5,666 bases of DNA from Firm-04 sp045628085 (GCA_045628085.1 JAZQOZ010000068.1:1-5666); one strand, 5' to 3'. Shown: positions 1 to 5,572, counted from the stretch's first letter. The notes: generated by a model not told the origin, from the sequence alone. Numbers and translations: made by a program.

Positions 1-180
1 AAGGGGAATGATATGCCTGTACGTCACAGCACGATCAAGCGCAGAAGGATACGGACGGTGATCGACAATCTAATCCTGATTGCTGGACATCTGACGGATC
101 ACGCGCGGAAGTTACGCTTGTCACTTGGTCGCTGTAACGGCTGGATTTGTACCTTCCTTAGAGTGGCAAAATCAGTTTGA
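1..180 (+). CDS. IS1380-type transposase, C-terminal fragment (5' end outside window)
   Basis: The reading frame is open from base 1 and ends at TGA 178-180, giving the last 59 residues of a larger protein. The segment is strongly basic (a KRRRIRTVID stretch followed by IAGHLTDHARKLRLSLGR) and ends in a short aromatic/hydrophobic tail (WICTFLRVAKSV). An 'RR-IRT-hydrophobic helix-HAR-L-L' ending is what I associate with IS1380-family (IS4-superfamily, DDE) transposases. The DDE catalytic core would lie upstream of the window and cannot be checked. In an intact element this enzyme cuts and joins the IS ends. A probable right inverted repeat lies 16 bases after the stop, which supports the assignment. 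The gene converges on the ABC permease gene. The family call rests on pattern memory of the C-terminus only; another IS4-superfamily group is possible. Confidence 0.72.
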   Translation, partial: KGNDMPVRHSTIKRRRIRTVIDNLILIAGHLTDHARKLRLSLGRCNGWICTFLRVAKSV

Positions 181-196
181 GTTTTGCAGAATCAGG
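1..196 (+). mobile_element. Right end of an IS1380-like insertion sequence
   Basis: The transposase stop (178-180) is followed at once by TTTTGCAGAATCAGG (182-196). Read inward from the right this begins CCTGATTCTGC. It resembles the right inverted repeat of the IS1380-family element ISEcp1, which reads AGAATCTAGG at its end as I remember it, and the distance from stop codon to element end is normal for an IS. I therefore place the IS boundary at about 196, with a possible short target duplication starting AACAA (197-201). The left end is outside the window, so neither the matching repeat nor the duplication can be confirmed. The element sits beyond the 3' end of the cassette and does not interrupt any gene visible here. 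Confidence 0.55.
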
Positions 197-284
197 AACA
201 AATTATTACAGTTGAAGCTACATAATAGTGATACAACATAAAGAGAACAATATTCCGAAAAGTAATCGTTGGTGTTGTTCCTGA
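192..284. repeat. 10-bp inverted repeat spanning the IS/permease spacer
   Basis: TCAGGAACAA (192-201) and its exact reverse complement TTGTTCCTGA (275-284) flank 73 bases of AT-rich DNA. The left arm straddles the proposed IS end, and the right arm lies 8 bases beyond the permease stop. The loop is too long and there is no adjoining T-run, so it does not look like an intrinsic terminator. The right arm contains CCTGA followed by CATTGC, which loosely echoes the IS end (CCTGATTCTGC) in the opposite orientation. It could be a relic of an IS end or a chance match. Apart from these arms I see nothing in the spacer 197-292, and no terminator for the leftward operon. Confidence 0.4.
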
Positions 285-292
285 CATTGCTT

Positions 293-2617
293 TCATTCGG
301 TTATCAGCTCTCTGACCGCTACTTTTTTAATATTTGCTGCAAAGAAATATGCAAATACAAACAAGCATAAGCAAATCAGCAATGATGGCATAAATAACGT
401 CAGAAAATCAATATCACTGAAAATAATGCCATATCCAAACTGTCTGAGAATCAGAGTCAGAAGTGGTTTTGTCAAATAAAAAGCCAGCAATGAACCGATT
501 GCAGAACCGATGATTCCCATGAAAAGAAAACGAAGTGCAAACTGCGTTCTAAGGTGTGAGGACGGAAATCCCTGAGATTTGAAGATACCAATATCTCGCC
601 GTTCCAGAAGCAGCAGTTTTTGGCACAGCATACTGACCACGACAAAGACAAAGACTGCTGATATCGTATAGACCACGCTGCGAACAAGTTTCAGCAGACT
701 GTTAATGATTTCCATGGAGTTACCGGTTGTTTCATATTTTTCGGCAGATATCAAATCATCGCATTCACGATTCAAAAACGCTGTCAGTGTATCTGCATCA
801 GTCATGTCATCTGCACGCACAAATGCACTTTCTATCGGTATGCCGAGGCTTTGTCCCAATTCCATTCCGGCCAGACAGGTTTTTCCATAATATCCGGCAT
901 ATTGATATAAGCCTGTAATCAGGACATCTTTATCACCGGTGTCATTATACAGAGAGACTGTATCTCCGATCCTGCATCCGATTTCATCAGCGGTAATTTC
1001 AGTGATGGCAATTTCATTCGCATATTCGGGCATTCGGCCGTCATAGATTACCACGTGTTTTTCCATTTCGTTCGTGACCAGAACATGAATGGCTTTGTCA
1101 TTGATTTCAATACCGTATTCGGAATAATAGTCTACTTCGGCATCGGGATATTCATTATGTATCGTATTTTCCAGCACCTTTGTATCATCATAATCAAAAT
1201 CCGGTTTCATCATAATGGCAGAAACAATATCTGCCGTAGAACCCAATACTTCTTCTGAGGACATCTCTTTTGTAAATACCGAAATGCTGCACATAAAGAA
1301 AACAAGGATGGCAGAAATGAAACAGGTTCCGATATATCGCCGTTTTTTCGATGTGATCTGCCGAAGCGCCACAAAAAAGGACAGCGGCTTTTTTCGGATT
1401 CTGACATTCAGTCTGCTGGAGAAATAGACATCCGCTTTGCCGCCGCTGATTGCCCGAACAGGAGATATTCTGCTGATTTTTGCAGTAGAAAAGATAATAA
1501 AAATGGTGCATACTATGATGATGCCAAGCGCAATCAGCAGACATTTGCCGAAAGCAATCTGACCATATGTGACAATATCGGTGAACTGAATGAACAGTTT
1601 TCCAAGATATGCCAGAAGAGGTACGGAAAGAATGATGCCCAGAATCATGCCGATCAACATGGCAATGACGTACTGCATGATATACACAAGGCGGATCTGT
1701 AAGCTTGTAAATCCTTGCGATTTCAGAATTCCGAGTTTTATCATATCCGTTTCAACTGAAGAACTGATGCTGTTATGAATCGTGATGATGATGACTGCTA
1801 TCAGGAGAATGACAAAAACCAGGAGAAAGTAAGTCCCGACATCTGAATACATCTTGATCAGCTCTATCAGGTGACTTTGCGTCAAATATAATATGGAATG
1901 ATCCAGGATACCGCATTCCTCGTTGAGTTTGGTGAGAAAATCATTATTTGAAAGATCACCGTTATGAAAAATATCGCATATTTCGATCAGACTGAGTGTA
2001 CTGCCGTCGATGCTTTTATTGAGCAAGCGATTATAGTCTTCATCCGAAATGTAGAAATTCTCGCAGGCAAGTGGCAAAGATCCATATAAAGGGTCTTCTG
2101 TAAAACCTGCGATTTTCAGTTTTTCTTCGCCGCACGCAGTTTGAAATGTGATTTCGCTGCCTTTTTCAAGGTCATATTGTCTGGCAAGCACATAGCTGAC
2201 GAACACTTCGCCTTGTCCTGGAATGTTCTTATCCACAAAACCGTCGAGATTGTCATTCATGACTCTGAGCGTATCATATGATTTGGCAAGGCGAACAGAA
2301 TGATCAATTTTATTGTCGTCTGCCATGACATAGGAATTGATCAGGACACACTGTCTTTTTGTCCATTTATCGACGATATTGCTGTGATCCAATTTCTCAG
2401 CAAGTTCATCTGTCATTTCGCTTTCTTCCAGCGTGACGATAATGTCGCCAAGCCGTGCATTCTTGATGGATCTGCGCAGTTCTCTGTCGAGATTATCGTT
2501 GTTGCTGACTGTTCCGGAAAATGCGATCGTAACCAGAGCCATCAGAATTGCCGCGCATATAAAAGCGATGTTTGTATGCCGCAATTCTGCTTTCAGAAGT
2601 GTGAAGATACTTTTCAT
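293..2617 (-). CDS. ABC transporter permease, duplicated FtsX/MacB type (8 TM, 774 aa)
   Basis: This is the membrane subunit of an ABC transporter, partner of the ATPase encoded just upstream. Predicted layout: TM1 about 17-36, a large extracytoplasmic domain about 37-257, then TM2-TM4 (about 260-281, 309-338, 358-378). The plan then repeats with TM5 about 428-447, a second extracytoplasmic domain about 449-646, and TM6-TM8 (about 648-668, 692-716, 738-760). Each half carries the FtsX-type cytoplasmic motif that contacts the ATPase: LGILKSQGF (295-303) and IGIFKSQGF (676-684). Each outer domain has a MacB-like stretch (about 137-175 and 526-571). Two fused FtsX cores of four TMs make 8 TMs, unlike the 10-TM BceB plan. 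The start at 2617 is chosen because AGGAGG lies 6 bases upstream; an ATG at 2653 has no such site and would overlap the ATPase gene. The frame is intact. Substrate unknown: peptide antibiotic, lipid or lipoprotein handling are all possible. Confidence 0.93.
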   Translation of the reverse strand: MKSIFTLLKAELRHTNIAFICAAILMALVTIAFSGTVSNNDNLDRELRRSIKNARLGDIIVTLEESEMTDELAEKLDHSNIVDKWTKRQCVLINSYVMADDNKIDHSVRLAKSYDTLRVMNDNLDGFVDKNIPGQGEVFVSYVLARQYDLEKGSEITFQTACGEEKLKIAGFTEDPLYGSLPLACENFYISDEDYNRLLNKSIDGSTLSLIEICDIFHNGDLSNNDFLTKLNEECGILDHSILYLTQSHLIELIKMYSDVGTYFLLVFVILLIAVIIITIHNSISSSVETDMIKLGILKSQGFTSLQIRLVYIMQYVIAMLIGMILGIILSVPLLAYLGKLFIQFTDIVTYGQIAFGKCLLIALGIIIVCTIFIIFSTAKISRISPVRAISGGKADVYFSSRLNVRIRKKPLSFFVALRQITSKKRRYIGTCFISAILVFFMCSISVFTKEMSSEEVLGSTADIVSAIMMKPDFDYDDTKVLENTIHNEYPDAEVDYYSEYGIEINDKAIHVLVTNEMEKHVVIYDGRMPEYANEIAITEITADEIGCRIGDTVSLYNDTGDKDVLITGLYQYAGYYGKTCLAGMELGQSLGIPIESAFVRADDMTDADTLTAFLNRECDDLISAEKYETTGNSMEIINSLLKLVRSVVYTISAVFVFVVVSMLCQKLLLLERRDIGIFKSQGFPSSHLRTQFALRFLFMGIIGSAIGSLLAFYLTKPLLTLILRQFGYGIIFSDIDFLTLFMPSLLICLCLFVFAYFFAANIKKVAVRELITE

Positions 2618-2623
2618 GGCGTA

Positions 2624-2629
2624 CCTCCT
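2624..2629 (-). promoter_or_regulatory. Ribosome-binding site of the permease gene
   Basis: AGGAGG on the minus strand, 6 bases before ATG 2617. It shares its first base with the ATPase stop codon (TGA 2629-2631), so the two genes are separated by only 11 bases and are very likely co-transcribed and translated together. It decides the permease start. Confidence 0.88.
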
Positions 2630-3390
2630 CACCAGCCCATCGCAGAAAGCCATGCATTTACCTGCGTATCACGGCTTTTTTCATTTTCTTTGGAATAGGG
2701 AGGGAGATTCAGATCGCCAATCGGCTTGCCGTCCTCCAGATAGATAATTCTGGATGCCCGGAGTGCTGCTCTGGTATCGTGCGTGACCATCAGAATGCTT
2801 TGACCGTTTTGATTCAATTCGGTCATCAGATTGAGAACTTCAATGGTGTTCTTTTTGTTGAGTGCGCCTGTCGGTTCGTCGGCAAAGAGAATTTTTGGTT
2901 GATTGATGACTGCTCTTGCAATGGCACATCGCTGTTGTTCACCGCCTGAACATTGCGACGGTAAATGTGTTTTGATGTGGGAGATCCCCATTTGTTCCAG
3001 CAGTTTTTCTGCACGGCTGTCAGTTTCCGCGGCAGACACTTTTTTGTTCAGGTAACCAGATACGGTGATGTTCTCCCAGATAGAGAGATTGCTGACAAGA
3101 TGCATTTGCTGAAAGATAAATCCGAACGCACCACAGCGAAGTTTTGTCAGTTCTTTTTCATTCATCTGCGTAATATTCCTGCCGTCATACATGACATCGC
3201 CCGATGTCGCCCGATCCATTCCGCTGAGGGCATAGAGAAGTGTTGATTTGCCTGAACCCGAAGCACCCATAATGACCGTAAAATCGCCGTCATAGATTTC
3301 AATGTCCACTTCGCTTAATACATGAACCTGACTTCCTTCATGTGCAAAGCTTTTACACATATTCCTGGCTGAGAGAATAACATTTTTCAT
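2629..3390 (-). CDS. ABC transporter ATP-binding protein (MacB/LolD-type, 253 aa)
   Basis: This is the cytoplasmic ATPase that would dimerise and drive the FtsX-type permease encoded next. All the expected motifs are present in order: Walker A GASGSGKST (42-50), Q-loop FIFQQMHL (Q94), signature CSGGEQQR (147-154), Walker B ILFADE (167-172, catalytic E172) and switch histidine H204 in MVTHD. The phrase DEPTGAL after Walker B is typical of the LolD/MacB/BceA group. Two departures from the textbook motifs are visible: the signature is CSGGE, not LSGGQ, and the D-loop reads GALN, not GALD. About 25 residues follow the usual end of the fold and finish NAWLSAMGW, an ending I have seen in Clostridia homologues. 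The start at 3390 is supported by AGGAGG 8 bases upstream. The gene follows the kinase gene by 54 bases, a gap that holds its own promoter. Confidence 0.95.
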   Translation of the reverse strand: MKNVILSARNMCKSFAHEGSQVHVLSEVDIEIYDGDFTVIMGASGSGKSTLLYALSGMDRATSGDVMYDGRNITQMNEKELTKLRCGAFGFIFQQMHLVSNLSIWENITVSGYLNKKVSAAETDSRAEKLLEQMGISHIKTHLPSQCSGGEQQRCAIARAVINQPKILFADEPTGALNKKNTIEVLNLMTELNQNGQSILMVTHDTRAALRASRIIYLEDGKPIGDLNLPPYSKENEKSRDTQVNAWLSAMGW

Positions 3391-3398
3391 TTGTACTA

Positions 3399-3404
3399 CC
3401 TCCT
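3399..3404 (-). promoter_or_regulatory. Ribosome-binding site of the ABC ATPase gene
   Basis: AGGAGG on the minus strand with an 8-base spacer to ATG 3390. It fixes the start and lies within the very short leader (about 20 bases) expected from the promoter at 3416-3424. Confidence 0.85.
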
Positions 3405-3415
3405 CTTATGCCATT

Positions 3416-3424
3416 ATTATATCA
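3416..3424 (-). promoter_or_regulatory. Extended -10 promoter for the ABC ATPase/permease genes
   Basis: The minus strand reads TGATATAAT: a perfect -10 hexamer TATAAT (3416-3421) preceded by the TGn extension (3422-3424). At the usual 16-18 base spacing the -35 region (around 3438-3445) has no TTGACA-like hexamer (it reads GGACTT at 17). A strong -10 with no -35 match is typical of a promoter that needs an activator. Transcription would begin near 3409. The tandem repeat at 3434-3451 occupies the -35 position, which suggests control by the response regulator of this cassette. Confidence 0.7.
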
Positions 3425-3433
3425 GAACATATA

Positions 3434-3451
3434 TTAAGAAGTCCTTAAGAA
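3434..3451 (-). promoter_or_regulatory. Candidate response-regulator operator: tandem TTCTTAA, 11-bp period
   Basis: The minus strand reads TTCTTAAGGACTTCTTAA: two identical heptamers (3445-3451 and 3434-3440) separated by four bases, so they repeat every 11 bp and lie on the same face of the helix. This 7+4 plan is the known layout of sites bound by OmpR/PhoB-family dimers. The downstream copy ends 12 bp before the -10 hexamer, in the place of the missing -35. The upstream copy overlaps the kinase stop codon (TAA 3445-3447). The inner part can also be read as an inverted repeat (TTAAG-N5-CTTAA), so a symmetric binder is not excluded. That the cognate regulator (4596-5285) binds here is inference. 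Confidence 0.6.
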
Positions 3452-4599
3452 CCTGAAAGCTCTGGTGAACCAAAACGAGGGAGTGAAATGACAGCTTCCA
3501 GTCCATTGTCCAGATTGTTCAGCTGTAAATCGCCGCGTGACTGTGTTGCGATATATTTTGAAATATAGAGTCCAAGCCCTGCTCCCTGTTCGCGGCCGAC
3601 ATTATGTCCGCGATAAAATTTATCTGTTATGAAAGGCATATCTTCATCAGGTATCCCACTGCCGTAATCGCGTACATGAATGCAGACAAAATGAGCATCT
3701 TGGGTGAGTGTGATATCAATATCCGTTTTGGCATATTTTCTGGCATTGTTAATGAGATTTTCGAGAAGCTGAGCGGTTCGGTTCATATCGGCAGATACTT
3801 CGGCTGAAAACGCCGGCTCAGCGAAATGGATATCTTCTTTTCCCGACATCATATCAGAGATGAACGCTCTCACAAAGCCGCATATTTCAAATTTCTCAGG
3901 CGTGATTTTTAATCTGTCCAATTCCGAAAGGGAATGCAGCAGTATATCTTCCGTCAGTTTTGATACTTCATCGCATTTCCGGATGATAACGCCGATATAT
4001 TTTGCGCGTTTTTCAGGTGTTGTGTCCATACCTGCTTCTAATCCTTCCGCATAGGCACGGATTGATGCAATGGGTGTTTTGATATCGTGAGAAAGTGAGG
4101 CAATCACCGTTTTGTGATTTTCGATTGCTTCTGTTTCACAGGCCCGCGCATTTTTGATTTCACGCCGCATATTGTCAAATGCCCATGTGAATTTTCCGAA
4201 ATAATCAGTTCGTTCGTAATCAAGTGCGGTATCGAAATCACCGTTAGCGATTCGATCGGCAAAATCTGTCAGTTTATGAAATGGGCGGATGATTACAAGA
4301 TAGCAGTATACTGAAACGCTGCCAAGAAACAGAATACAGATTCCGGACATAATAAGAGGATACTCATTCTTGTCGGAAATCGTCTGTGCAGAAGTGAAAG
4401 CGTTTTTTAATTCTTCCGCTTTCAGTTCGGCTTTTTGGTTTTCACCCATTTTGTATAGCTGTTGAATTTCGTTCAGCTGAACAGAATAATGAGCAGTATC
4501 CTGCTGCGGTGTTTTGTTATTGATACCATAATAAGAAACGATGCCGATGATGAGGATGACAACGGCAAATGCTGCAAAAACGGCAATCAGTTTTTTCAC
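3445..4599 (-). CDS. Two-component sensor histidine kinase (HAMP-HisKA-HATPase, 384 aa)
   Basis: Membrane sensor kinase, partner of the response regulator encoded immediately upstream. Residues 4-22 form TM1, about 23-81 an outer domain of roughly 58 residues (polar, helix-prone, no recognised fold) and about 82-104 TM2. A HAMP linker follows (about 105-155). The dimerisation/phosphoacceptor motif SLSHDIKTP has H171 as the phosphorylated histidine. The ATP-binding domain has an N-box (about 278-290, N285), G1 DYGSGIP (311-317), an F-box ITDKFYRG (324-331) and G2 QGAGLGLYISK (338-348). All key residues are present. The start is GTG at 4599, with GGAGG 7 bases upstream inside the regulator gene and TM1 beginning at once. 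The in-frame ATG at 4689 would put a basic non-membrane leader before TM1. The start overlaps the regulator stop by four bases (GTGA). The outer domain is larger than the tiny loop of BceS-type kinases, so it may bind a ligand directly. Confidence 0.95.
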   Translation of the reverse strand: MKKLIAVFAAFAVVILIIGIVSYYGINNKTPQQDTAHYSVQLNEIQQLYKMGENQKAELKAEELKNAFTSAQTISDKNEYPLIMSGICILFLGSVSVYCYLVIIRPFHKLTDFADRIANGDFDTALDYERTDYFGKFTWAFDNMRREIKNARACETEAIENHKTVIASLSHDIKTPIASIRAYAEGLEAGMDTTPEKRAKYIGVIIRKCDEVSKLTEDILLHSLSELDRLKITPEKFEICGFVRAFISDMMSGKEDIHFAEPAFSAEVSADMNRTAQLLENLINNARKYAKTDIDITLTQDAHFVCIHVRDYGSGIPDEDMPFITDKFYRGHNVGREQGAGLGLYISKYIATQSRGDLQLNNLDNGLEAVISLPRFGSPELSGS

Positions 4600-5285
4600 G
4601 GTTTCACCTCCAGCATATAGCCTACGCCCCAGATTGTCCGGATATACTGCGGTTTGGCAGGATCTTGTTCCAGTTTTTCTCTGAGCCATCGAATATGAAC
4701 AGTCAGCGTAGATGGCTCTGCCTCAGAAAATGCGCCCCATACTTCTGAAAACAGCTTTTCTTTTGGGATAGAAATATTTGGATGCGAACAAAGATATGCA
4801 AGCAAATCAAATTCGCGCAGGGAAAGGGAAACTGGCATCCCATTCTTTGTAACGCTTCGGGCAGTCAAATTGACTGATACATCACCGAAATGCACGATCA
4901 TTTCCTCCTGACCGAAACCGTATGCCCTGCGCAGGGCAGCATTTATTCTGGAAAGCAGCTCTTTCATCGAGTATGGTTTGGGAAGATAATCATCTCCGCC
5001 GATGTCGAATCCGGTAATACGGTCATTTTCGCTTGTTCTTGCACTTGCAAAAATAATCGGAATATCTGAGCTTTTTCGTAATTCACGGCATAGCACAAAG
5101 CCTGTTTCATCAGGCAGATTGATATCCAGCAGAATCAGATGAAACTTGTTATTTGTCAGGAATTCGACTGCTTCATTGACACTCTCCACACACATCACGT
5201 CAAATCCATGCTCCATCAGCATCTCTGAGATGATGAACGATAAATCGCTGTCATCATCTACGATCAGAATTCGTTTCCTTAACAT
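4596..5285 (-). CDS. OmpR/PhoB-family response regulator (229 aa)
   Basis: Cytoplasmic DNA-binding regulator phosphorylated by the kinase encoded next. The receiver domain (about 5-118) has the acidic pair D10/D11, phosphoacceptor D54 in ILLDINLP, S81, Y100 and K103 (LPKP). The C-terminal winged helix-turn-helix (about 128-228) has the recognition-helix stretch TLTVHIRWLREKLE (193-206) and ends in the family hallmark IRTIWGVGYMLE (215-226). Start choice: ATG 5285 has AAGGAAG 4-5 bases upstream and places IRILIVDDD-like strand 1 right at the N-terminus (MLRKRILIVDDD). An in-frame ATG at 5306 adds only seven residues and has no ribosome-binding site. The stop TGA overlaps the kinase GTG start. 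The gene is driven by a perfect-consensus promoter about 100 bases upstream. It probably activates the ABC genes through the tandem site at 3434-3451; that link is inferred. Confidence 0.95.
   Translation of the reverse strand: MLRKRILIVDDDSDLSFIISEMLMEHGFDVMCVESVNEAVEFLTNNKFHLILLDINLPDETGFVLCRELRKSSDIPIIFASARTSENDRITGFDIGGDDYLPKPYSMKELLSRINAALRRAYGFGQEEMIVHFGDVSVNLTARSVTKNGMPVSLSLREFDLLAYLCSHPNISIPKEKLFSEVWGAFSEAEPSTLTVHIRWLREKLEQDPAKPQYIRTIWGVGYMLEVKP
4607..4611 (-). promoter_or_regulatory. Ribosome-binding site of the kinase gene
   Basis: GGAGG on the minus strand, within the last codons of the response-regulator gene and 7 bases before GTG 4599. It decides for the GTG start over the upstream ATG 4689 and supports coupled translation of the two genes. 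Confidence 0.85.
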
Positions 5286-5317
5286 AAGGCTTCCTTTCTG
5301 TTTCATTTATCATGATG

Positions 5318-5367
5318 AGAGGCGAACAGTTGGAGTTTTATTTCTGGCTTATTTCTGAATCGCCTCT
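5318..5367 (-). promoter_or_regulatory. Leader hairpin upstream of the response-regulator gene
   Basis: In the transcript from the promoter at 5384-5412, AGAGGCGA (5367-5360) can pair perfectly with TCGCCTCT (5325-5318), an 8-bp GC-containing stem enclosing 34 bases. It lies near the 5' end of a leader of about 92 bases and ends about 32 bases before the start codon. It is followed by no T-run, so it is not a terminator. It might stabilise the mRNA or act as a binding site; no known riboswitch is recognised. Confidence 0.4.
5338..5357 (+). repeat. Tandem TTATTTCTG repeat, 11-bp period, in the regulator leader
   Basis: The plus strand carries TTATTTCTG twice (5338-5346 and 5349-5357), separated by GC, so the period is 11 bp. 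The repeat lies about 20-40 bases downstream of the predicted transcription start of the regulator gene, inside the loop of the leader hairpin. An 11-bp period suits an OmpR-family regulator, which would give feedback repression at this position. The heptamer differs from that of the ABC-promoter repeat, so it may be unrelated or chance in AT-rich DNA. Confidence 0.35.
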
Positions 5368-5383
5368 GTTTACTTTTGATTTC

Positions 5384-5412
5384 ATTATACACATAAGCAG
5401 TAAATTTGTCAA
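5384..5412 (-). promoter_or_regulatory. Perfect-consensus sigma-A promoter of the regulator/kinase genes
   Basis: The minus strand has TTGACA (5407-5412), a 17-base spacer and TATAAT (5384-5389): both hexamers and the spacing match the housekeeping consensus exactly. Transcription would begin near 5377, giving a leader of about 92 bases before ATG 5285. The perfect match suggests strong basal expression of the two-component pair, in contrast to the -35-less promoter of the ABC genes. Confidence 0.85.
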
Positions 5413-5498
5413 ATGAGAGTAACCGTCAAACAAAAGCTGCCGGGGATCATCGGCTGAGGATACTCCGCACGGCTAATGTCATTAAGCTAAGGAAACGG
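5413..5498. other. Gene-less stretch between the regulator promoter and the terminator
   Basis: I find no convincing gene here. The only ATG frame (5413-5457, 14 codons) lacks a ribosome-binding site and overlaps the upstream edge of the promoter. A startless open frame (5397-5555) crosses the promoter and the terminator. The stretch is richer in G and C than the DNA on its right and holds a near-palindrome around TAATGTCATTA (5474-5484) and short GCCG/CGGC arms (5439-5454). It may be a protein-binding or leader region; no function can be assigned. Confidence 0.4.
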
Positions 5499-5540
5499 AA
5501 AATAGTTACAGGAACCAGAAAAGATCCTGTAACTATTTTT
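5499..5540 (+). terminator. Intrinsic terminator, 15-bp stem, possibly bidirectional
   Basis: AAAATAGTTACAGGA (5499-5513) is the exact reverse complement of TCCTGTAACTATTTT (5525-5539); the loop is 11 bases and the plus-strand copy ends in five T's (5536-5540). Because the stem starts with A's it also ends in four T's when read leftward. No gene that would end here on the + strand is visible in the window, so it either insulates the divergent promoters on its two sides or belongs to a regulated leader for the + strand gene at 5639. Confidence 0.75.
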
Positions 5541-5572
5541 ATGAATATAATGTAAATTTTTGCAAAAAGGTA

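Noticed and set aside
2618..2653. Longer permease reading frame starting at ATG 2653
   Set aside because: It overlaps the end of the ATPase gene and has no ribosome site; ATG 2617 has AGGAGG at 6 bases and begins a normal N-terminus.
2300..2698. 132-codon open frame on the + strand inside the permease and ATPase genes
   Set aside because: It is the antisense shadow of well-supported genes, with Cys/Phe/His-rich composition and no domain.
4600..4689. Longer kinase reading frame starting at ATG 4689
   Set aside because: It would overlap the regulator gene by 94 bases, lacks a ribosome site and adds a basic, non-membrane leader before TM1. GTG 4599 with GGAGG 7 bases upstream is far better.
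5286..5306. Response-regulator start at ATG 5306
   Set aside because: No Shine-Dalgarno precedes it, and the seven extra residues are not part of a receiver domain. The AAGGAAG before ATG 5285 supports the shorter form.
5413..5457. 14-codon + strand frame (MRVTVKQKLPGIIG) as a possible leader peptide
   Set aside because: No ribosome site, it abuts the -35 of the opposite promoter, and no + strand promoter is seen in front of it.
5546..5551. TATAAT on the + strand as a -10 element for the rightmost gene
   Set aside because: The position 17 bases upstream falls in the terminator stem and reads GATCCT, not a -35; the A/T-rich surroundings make a chance match likely.
5397..5555. Startless 52-codon + strand frame ending in TIFMNIM
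   Set aside because: It has no usable start codon and runs through both the regulator promoter and the terminator hairpin, so coding is unlikely; mentioned only as a possible remnant.
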